Assembly: GCA_017515355.1 (NCBI GenBank)
Contig: JAFWGD010000139.1
Span: 1 to 17,991 of the forward strand
DNA from: Coriobacteriales bacterium
Lineage (GTDB): Bacteria > Actinomycetota > Coriobacteriia > Coriobacteriales > CADBOM01
Length of the DNA: 17,991 bases
Reading direction: 5' to 3'
Part shown: piece after piece, positions 13,015 through 17,991 of the stretch
How positions within the stretch are numbered: position 1 is the stretch's first letter
Layout: each line of letters begins with the position of its first letter
The notes under the pieces: generated by a model
The model's input: the letters and a program-made list of their open reading frames with translations, nothing else
Databases searched by the model: none
What the model was told of the DNA's origin: nothing
Program-made: the position numbers and the translations under genes

Positions 13015-15515
13015 CCTCCGGAGCCCCCGAAGACGAGGAGCTGGTCGATCTAGAGGTCGAACAGCGCCATGCCTCGCGGCCCTCGCTGCCGATGCTGCTG
13101 TTGCCTGCGGTTGCAATGTGGTGTGGAATCAGAATCGCGCGGGCGCTGTGCTGGCAGGCATACGTTGCTGGTGGCGGCACGCTTGGCGTGCTGAGAAGCG
13201 CCATCGGGGATTTCGCGAGCGCCTTGGAGCCCAGAGTGCTGATCTTGGCGGCGGCGCTTGCCGTGGCTTTGGTGCTGCTGGGTCGCACCGGGCGGCGCAG
13301 GGGAGCTCACGAGCTTCCGCGCAGATGGGCCAGCGTCTCCCAGCGCATAGTGCGGCGCGAGGCGAAGGAATCGATCGTCACCGCTGCGGCTTTGGTGGCA
13401 TCCGGGTTGGCGTTGGGCTTGATAGTGGGCTCGCTTTGCTACTCGCATCTGAGCTCGTCGATCTCACTCTTTCCGTCGCATGTGAGCAAATGCAGGATGG
13501 TCGTCACCGATGACGCCTCCGCGGGGGATTTCGGTACCACCTCCACTGCGGTGGTCTACAGCGAGGACGGAATTGCCCTGAACGTAAAGGTCGGTTGGAG
13601 CGATTTCGATCCGCTTCCCCTTGGAAGCGAGTGCACGGTCTACGGAGACGTGCACCTCCTCGACGATTCGAGTGGCTCGGAATATCGCTACAGCCAGCTG
13701 ATCGGCGCGTCGTTTCGGCCTCGCAAGGTCGAAGACATCAGCTGGGCGCCCACATTCCGAGGCCTGTTCGGAGCGCTGCGCTTCAAGGCTGGCAAGCTCT
13801 TCGGACGCTTCGGCGGCGATGGCGCTGCGTTGCTCTCGGGAATCGTGCTCGGCAACAGGGAAGGGGTCGGCAAGCTGGGTCTCGACGACCCGTTCAGACT
13901 CACCGGCCTTGCCCATCTGCTCGCCGTCTCAGGAAGCCATCTGAGCATCATCATCGCGATCAGCACCTTGGCGCTTTCGCGCATGCGGCTGCCCAAGGGA
14001 GCGGCGATCGCAATCCTAGCGGCGGCGTGCATCTCCTACCTCGGGCTGACCGGCTTGCACGAGTCCGCCATCAGGGCATGCGCGATGTCGCTTGCGGCGA
14101 ACATCGCGTGGCTCGCCGGCAGGAGAAGGCACAGCCTTTCGGCGCTGACCTTGGCCGTGGTTGCGATGCTCGCCATCGATCCCCCATGCGCGTACTCCAT
14201 GGGATTCGCGCTTTCGGTCATGAGCGTCTTCGGGCTCTGCGTCTTCACACCGCTTGTAGCCGAATGGCTCGAGTCGCTCTCTCCACGCTTGCTGCGTAAG
14301 GCCGCCTCGCCGCTGGCGATGGCACTCACGGCGCAAACGTGCACGGCTCCAGTCGCCATACCCGCATTCGCAACGCTGAGCATCCTAGGGCCGATCTGCA
14401 ACCTTCTCGCAGCTCCCGCGATAGCGCTCCTGCTCGGATTCGGCATGCTCTCGCTGCTTGCCGCGGCGATCTTCGCCCCCGTCGGCAATGCGCTCATCGG
14501 TGCGGCGTGCATTCTCGCAGAGGGGTTCTGCGCCATCGTCAGGTTCATTGCCAGCCTGCCGCTATGCGCCATACCCTTCTCCAGAGGGGGTGCCGAGCTG
14601 GCCTTCATCGCAATGGCGCTGGGGGCAGCGGTTTGGATCGCATGGCCGCTTCCCAGCAGGCGATCCAAGAGCATCCTGGCTGCTGCCTCGGCTGCGCTGC
14701 TCGCGCTCGGAACCGTCGTTGCGCTCTGGCCATCCCCTCCGCGGCTGGTCGCATTGGATGTGGGTCAGGGCGATGCGATCCTGGTCTCCGATGGGAGCAC
14801 TCGGTTGCTGGTCGACACTGGACGCGAAGATTCCAAGCTCCTCGCAGCGCTCTCGCGCAACGGGGCATACAGCCTGAATGCGGTGCTGATCACGCACTTC
14901 GACGAAGACCACTGCGGCTCTCTATCGGCGCTCGACCCAACAGTGTCCGTCGATGCGGTGCTGGTCGCCGATGGCTGCTTGGACTGCGAGGATCCGAAGG
15001 CGATGAGCACGCTGAAAACCGCCGATGGACTTGCGCGCGAGGGTATCTTCGAACTCGCATTCGGCTCGAGGATCAGGCTCTCCGATCATCTCGAGTTCGA
15101 GATGATCTGGCCAACCGAGGAGGTTGACGGCTGCGACAACGAGGACTCGATCTGCCTTCTCATGCGCTACGATGCCGATCTCGACGGCGTGCCCGAGATA
15201 ATCGCGCTCCTCACCGGCGATGCCGAGAGCGAGCAGCTCGAGAGCATGGTCGCCAGCGGTCTCGGCAGCATCGACATCCTCAAGGTCGGACATCATGGCA
15301 GCGCCGCATCCATCACCTCCGAGTTGGCTGAGAAGCTCGGGCCCAAGGCATCGCTGATCAGCGTCGGGGAGGGCAACACCTACGGCCACCCGTCCTATCG
15401 CGTCATCGATGCGCTGGTCAGCGCAGGCTCCGAGGTGCTCCGCACTGACTTGCAGGGCGACATAGTGGTCACTCTCACGCAAAATGGCGCGGCGATAACG
15501 TATGATGGTAGATGA
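13005..15515 (+). CDS. comEC: ComEC/Rec2-family DNA uptake channel
   Basis: Polytopic membrane protein proposed to carry single-stranded DNA across the membrane. At 836 residues it is full length and intact. It has N-terminal membrane segments (about 25-150), an OB-like extracellular region (about 160-250), the Competence domain with many membrane helices (about 270-570, including LSGIVLGNREG and LAVSGSHLSI) and a C-terminal metallo-beta-lactamase-like domain. The latter shows LDVGQGDAILV, the metal motif HFDEDHCG (H631, D633, D635, H636) and VGHHGSAAS near residue 763, so the nuclease-like site looks intact. ATG 13005 lies inside the end of comEA. The pair indicates potential for natural transformation, although other com genes are not in this window. 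Confidence 0.95.
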   Translation: MRLTSGAPEDEELVDLEVEQRHASRPSLPMLLLPAVAMWCGIRIARALCWQAYVAGGGTLGVLRSAIGDFASALEPRVLILAAALAVALVLLGRTGRRRGAHELPRRWASVSQRIVRREAKESIVTAAALVASGLALGLIVGSLCYSHLSSSISLFPSHVSKCRMVVTDDASAGDFGTTSTAVVYSEDGIALNVKVGWSDFDPLPLGSECTVYGDVHLLDDSSGSEYRYSQLIGASFRPRKVEDISWAPTFRGLFGALRFKAGKLFGRFGGDGAALLSGIVLGNREGVGKLGLDDPFRLTGLAHLLAVSGSHLSIIIAISTLALSRMRLPKGAAIAILAAACISYLGLTGLHESAIRACAMSLAANIAWLAGRRRHSLSALTLAVVAMLAIDPPCAYSMGFALSVMSVFGLCVFTPLVAEWLESLSPRLLRKAASPLAMALTAQTCTAPVAIPAFATLSILGPICNLLAAPAIALLLGFGMLSLLAAAIFAPVGNALIGAACILAEGFCAIVRFIASLPLCAIPFSRGGAELAFIAMALGAAVWIAWPLPSRRSKSILAAASAALLALGTVVALWPSPPRLVALDVGQGDAILVSDGSTRLLVDTGREDSKLLAALSRNGAYSLNAVLITHFDEDHCGSLSALDPTVSVDAVLVADGCLDCEDPKAMSTLKTADGLAREGIFELAFGSRIRLSDHLEFEMIWPTEEVDGCDNEDSICLLMRYDADLDGVPEIIALLTGDAESEQLESMVASGLGSIDILKVGHHGSAASITSELAEKLGPKASLISVGEGNTYGHPSYRVIDALVSAGSEVLRTDLQGDIVVTLTQNGAAITYDGR

Positions 15516-15548
15516 CTGAAAACCATTGCAACTGTAAGGAGGGCAACA

Positions 15549-16529
15549 ATGTCCGAAGAGAGGAAACCGCTGCTTCACGCATATCTGGTTACGGGAGATG
15601 ACGAGCTCAAGCGCAAGGACATGCTCAAGGCCATGGAGAGCAGGATCGCCGAGATGGGCGAGCTCGAGCTCAACATGAACACGTTCGTCGTGAGCGAGCT
15701 CGACTCCGTCGACGGCCTCGCCAGCGCGCTCTACACCCCGCCGTTCGCATCGGAGAAGCGCCTCGTGATCATCAAGGGCATCGAGAACGCCAAGAAGCCC
15801 CTGACCGACATCCTCGTCGACTATCTGATCAAGCCGTGCGACAGCACCGTCCTGTTCGTCGAGGGCGGCGAGCTTCCCAAGTCGTCGCTGGTCATCAGGG
15901 CGTTCACCAGGTACAACGCGGCATCGATCATCGAGTGCAAGTCCAAGAACTCGCGCACTGGCCTCGGCGAGACCGTATGCAAGCTCGCCATGAAGTACGG
16001 CTCGCACATGGGTCTCTACGAGGCGGAGAAGCTCATCGATATGATCGGCACCTCGACGGTCGCGCTCGACACCGAGGTCAAGAAGCTCGCCGAGTACGCT
16101 ATCGCCCAGGGCGAGAACTACATCTCCTCCGACGCCATCGACGAGATGGTCGTCCGCACCGAGGAGCCCAAGCCCTGGGACGTTGCCGATGCGATGAGCG
16201 CCCGCGATGCCAAGAAGGTCTCCGAGTACCTCGCGCGCATGCCCGAGGATTCCTACTTCCAGATCATGTCGACGTGCGCCAACAGGATCCGCGAGCTTCT
16301 GATGACCAAGAGCAACGACGATTGCTCGACTTGCGGAAAGACCACCGGAATGGTCCTCGGCGGCCCCGATTGGAAGTACAGGAACCACTCGCGCTGGGCT
16401 GCCGGCTTCGAGTTCGATGAGCTCATCGGCGCATTCGGATCCGCTGCCGATGCCGAGAAGGCGATGAAGTCGGGAGGAGACCCGCTGCAGGCGCTCCAGA
16501 CTTGGCTCCTCGGCATCTGCGAGAAGTAG
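15549..16529 (+). CDS. holA: DNA polymerase III delta subunit
   Basis: Clamp-loader subunit that opens the sliding clamp. The 326-residue length is typical. It begins HAYLVTGDDELKRKDML as in HolA N-terminal domains, then VVSELDSVDGLASALYTPPFASEKRLVIIKGIENAKK, a degenerate AAA+ fold with no Walker A motif, as expected for delta. The C-terminal helical collar includes DPLQALQTWLLGICEK. ATG 15549 has AAGGAGGG 7 nt upstream. It lies 33 nt after comEC; comEA-comEC-holA is a widely conserved order. A CSTC pair around residue 260 is unusual for the family and could bind metal, but only two cysteines are there. rpsT, often next to holA, is not seen here. Confidence 0.93.
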   Translation: MSEERKPLLHAYLVTGDDELKRKDMLKAMESRIAEMGELELNMNTFVVSELDSVDGLASALYTPPFASEKRLVIIKGIENAKKPLTDILVDYLIKPCDSTVLFVEGGELPKSSLVIRAFTRYNAASIIECKSKNSRTGLGETVCKLAMKYGSHMGLYEAEKLIDMIGTSTVALDTEVKKLAEYAIAQGENYISSDAIDEMVVRTEEPKPWDVADAMSARDAKKVSEYLARMPEDSYFQIMSTCANRIRELLMTKSNDDCSTCGKTTGMVLGGPDWKYRNHSRWAAGFEFDELIGAFGSAADAEKAMKSGGDPLQALQTWLLGICEK

Positions 16530-16784
16530 CTTTTCCAGCATAGCTTCCAAGCAGAGATATAGCGCGCGCCATCCCCCGCGGGTGGCGCGCTTCGCCATTC
16601 GCCGCAAATCGCACCGAAGAGCCTGGCGCATACTCCACGCCTGCATCCTCGGTTTGAGGGCCAGGAGCGCACCTTGGAAATCTCCCGGCGCCTATCGCGG
16701 TATATTGGCCCCCACTCACTTCACCTTTTGGCAAAATTGATTCATTGCACCTAAGTACCGAATCGACAACGTGAAGGAGGAGTT
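16530..16784 (+). other. Intergenic region downstream of holA
   Basis: This 255-nt stretch holds a GC-rich hairpin (16564-16590), two weak candidate promoters for the next gene (TATATT at 16701-16706 without a good -35; TTGGCA 16728-16733 with TAAGTA 16752-16757) and the ribosome site AAGGAGGAG (16774-16782). I see no gene or tRNA in it. Confidence 0.55.
16564..16590 (+). terminator. GC-rich hairpin after holA, likely terminator
   Basis: GCGCGCCATCC (16564-16574) pairs with GGGTGGCGCGC (16580-16590) over 11 bp with one T-G pair and a 5-nt loop. Only two T's follow, so it lacks a proper U-tract; it may act as a U-poor terminator or protect the mRNA end. Confidence 0.5.
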
Positions 16785-17991
16785 ATGAAGATCGCATTTT
16801 CTACGATCGGGTGCCCGAACTATTCGTGGACGGACATCTATCCAATGGCAGCAGACCTTGGATTCGACGGAATCGAGATTAGGGGCCTTGGTAACTTCCT
16901 TATGGCCGCAAAGGCACAGCCCTTCACGGATGCCAAGCTTCCCAACACGATGGCCAAGCTCTCCGAGATCGGCGTCGAGATATGCTGCTTCACCTCCGGT
17001 TGCGCTCTGGCCGACCAATCCAAGCGCGAGGAGAACATCGCCGAGATCACGCAGTACATCGAGCTTGCCCGCAAGACATCGACACCGTTCGTGAGGCTGA
17101 TGGGGGAGGATACCCCTGGCCCCAATCCGAACCTCGTGGTCGATGACGACTACATGATCGAGCTGCTCAAGGAGCTCGCCGCCATCGCGCACGCCGACAC
17201 GAAGCCCGAGTCGATCACGCTGATCCTCGAGACCAACGGCGTCTATGCCGACACCTCTCGCCTCGCGCGCGTCCTCGACGCGGTGGACAGCGAGAACATC
17301 GCGGCGCTGTGGGACATCCACCACCCCTACCGCTTCTTCGACGAGTCGCCAGCGACCACGATCGCCAACCTCGGTTCGCGCATCAAGTACGTTCACGCCA
17401 AGGATTCCTGCAAAACTGCAGAGGGCAAGATCGAGTACCGCATGATGGGCGAGGGCGATATGCCGTTGCGCGAGATGTTCGACGGCCTCGCCGAGATAGG
17501 CTACGAGGGCTACATCACGCTCGAGTGGGTCAAGCGCTGGGCGCCATACCTCACCGACTCTGCAATCGTCTTCCCGCACTTCGCCAACTTCATGCGCGAC
17601 TACTTCTCCGAGATGCTCCAGACCGCCAAAAGCGGCCTCGGGAAGTACATCTGGAAGAAGGAGCAGCTGATAGACCTCACCTTTCCGGAGCTCCTCGACC
17701 GAATCGTGAAGCAGTTTCCCGACCAGTGGGCCTTTCGCTACACCGAGCTCGACTACAACCGCACCTACTCCGAGTTCCGCGACGACGTCGACACCTTCGC
17801 GCGCGCCCTCATCGCGATGGGCGTCAAGAAGGGCGATAACGTTGCGATCTGGGCGACCAACGTGCCGCAGTGGTACATCACCTTCTGGGCCACCACGAAG
17901 ATCGGCGCGGTTCTCGTGACAGTCAACTCCGCGTACAAGGTCCACGAGGCCGAGTACCTCTTCCGCCAGTCCGACACGCACACGCTCGTCA
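16785..17991 (+). CDS. Fusion: xylose-isomerase-like TIM barrel plus AMP-forming acyl-CoA synthetase/ligase (3' truncated)
   Basis: The open frame runs from ATG 16785, with AAGGAGGAG 2 nt upstream, to the window end (402 codons, no stop). Residues 1-270 look like an AP-endonuclease-2 / xylose-isomerase-like TIM barrel: start MKIAFSTIGCPNYSW, then candidate metal and catalytic residues E31 (GIEIRG), E149 (ILETNG), D177 with H179/H180 (WDIHHPY), H204 (YVHAKD) and E247 (TLEW). After a linker at about 271-293, residues 295-402 begin an ANL-family adenylating enzyme: LTFPELLDRIVKQFPDQWAF, TYSEFRDDVDTFARALIAMGVKKGDNVAIWATN, then GAVLVTVNSAYK. The ATP motifs and the C-terminal domain lie beyond the window. 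The barrel probably isomerises or epimerises a sugar- or polyol-like acid; substrates are unknown. Both halves are in one uninterrupted frame. Confidence 0.85.
   Translation, partial: MKIAFSTIGCPNYSWTDIYPMAADLGFDGIEIRGLGNFLMAAKAQPFTDAKLPNTMAKLSEIGVEICCFTSGCALADQSKREENIAEITQYIELARKTSTPFVRLMGEDTPGPNPNLVVDDDYMIELLKELAAIAHADTKPESITLILETNGVYADTSRLARVLDAVDSENIAALWDIHHPYRFFDESPATTIANLGSRIKYVHAKDSCKTAEGKIEYRMMGEGDMPLREMFDGLAEIGYEGYITLEWVKRWAPYLTDSAIVFPHFANFMRDYFSEMLQTAKSGLGKYIWKKEQLIDLTFPELLDRIVKQFPDQWAFRYTELDYNRTYSEFRDDVDTFARALIAMGVKKGDNVAIWATNVPQWYITFWATTKIGAVLVTVNSAYKVHEAEYLFRQSDTHTLV

Noticed and set aside
1..17991. CRISPR arrays, insertion sequences, tRNA or rRNA genes
   Set aside because: I looked for spaced direct repeats, transposase motifs, terminal inverted repeats and tRNA-like folds in the gaps and found none.

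Overview
The window looks like a high-GC chromosome segment from an anaerobic actinobacterium, most likely class Coriobacteriia (an Eggerthellaceae/Atopobiaceae-type organism). This rests on the strong G/C third-position bias combined with frequent AGG and ATA codons, on the actinobacterial order pyrF - mIHF - gmk - rpoZ, on a pyrK/pyrD pair encoding NAD-linked class 1B dihydroorotate dehydrogenase, and on the gene families present. The genus cannot be fixed from the sequence alone. Every confident gene is on the + strand.

Layout. (1) 1-2599: the 3' part of ileS, then lspA (lipoprotein signal peptidase) and an RluD-type pseudouridine synthase, tightly spaced. (2) 2636-3760: a ferrochelatase-superfamily protein in which the usual catalytic His position reads Arg. 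(3) 3761-4030: a leader with a candidate promoter, a candidate PyrR-binding hairpin and a convincing intrinsic terminator, i.e. an attenuator. (4) 4031-9463: a pyrimidine operon, pyrR-pyrB-pyrC-pyrK-pyrD-pyrF, with overlapping or closely spaced genes; pyrE and carAB are not in the window. (5) 9464-10862: a promoter region with a possible leaderless small ORF, then mIHF (actinobacterial integration host factor), gmk and rpoZ. (6) 10880-12115: thiI, interrupted by an in-frame TAA. (7) 12116-15515: a regulatory-looking spacer and the competence pair comEA-comEC. (8) 15549-16529: holA, followed by a GC-rich hairpin. (9) 16785 to the window end: the start of a large gene fusing a xylose-isomerase-like TIM barrel to an AMP-forming acyl-CoA synthetase/ligase.

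How the parts work together. PyrR probably senses UMP and closes the attenuator ahead of its own operon. PyrB, PyrC, PyrK/PyrD and PyrF carry out the aspartate-to-UMP steps except orotate phosphoribosyltransferase. The mIHF-gmk-rpoZ block is a housekeeping nucleoid, GMP-kinase and RNA-polymerase-omega unit. ComEA and ComEC would take up transforming DNA.

The points most worth a second look are the TIM-barrel/AMP-ligase fusion, the chelatase-like protein with a substituted active site, the nonsense codon in thiI, the pyr attenuator, and the comEA leader, which has phased repeats and a hairpin that covers the ribosome binding site. All homology statements are by-eye motif recognition; no searches were run.
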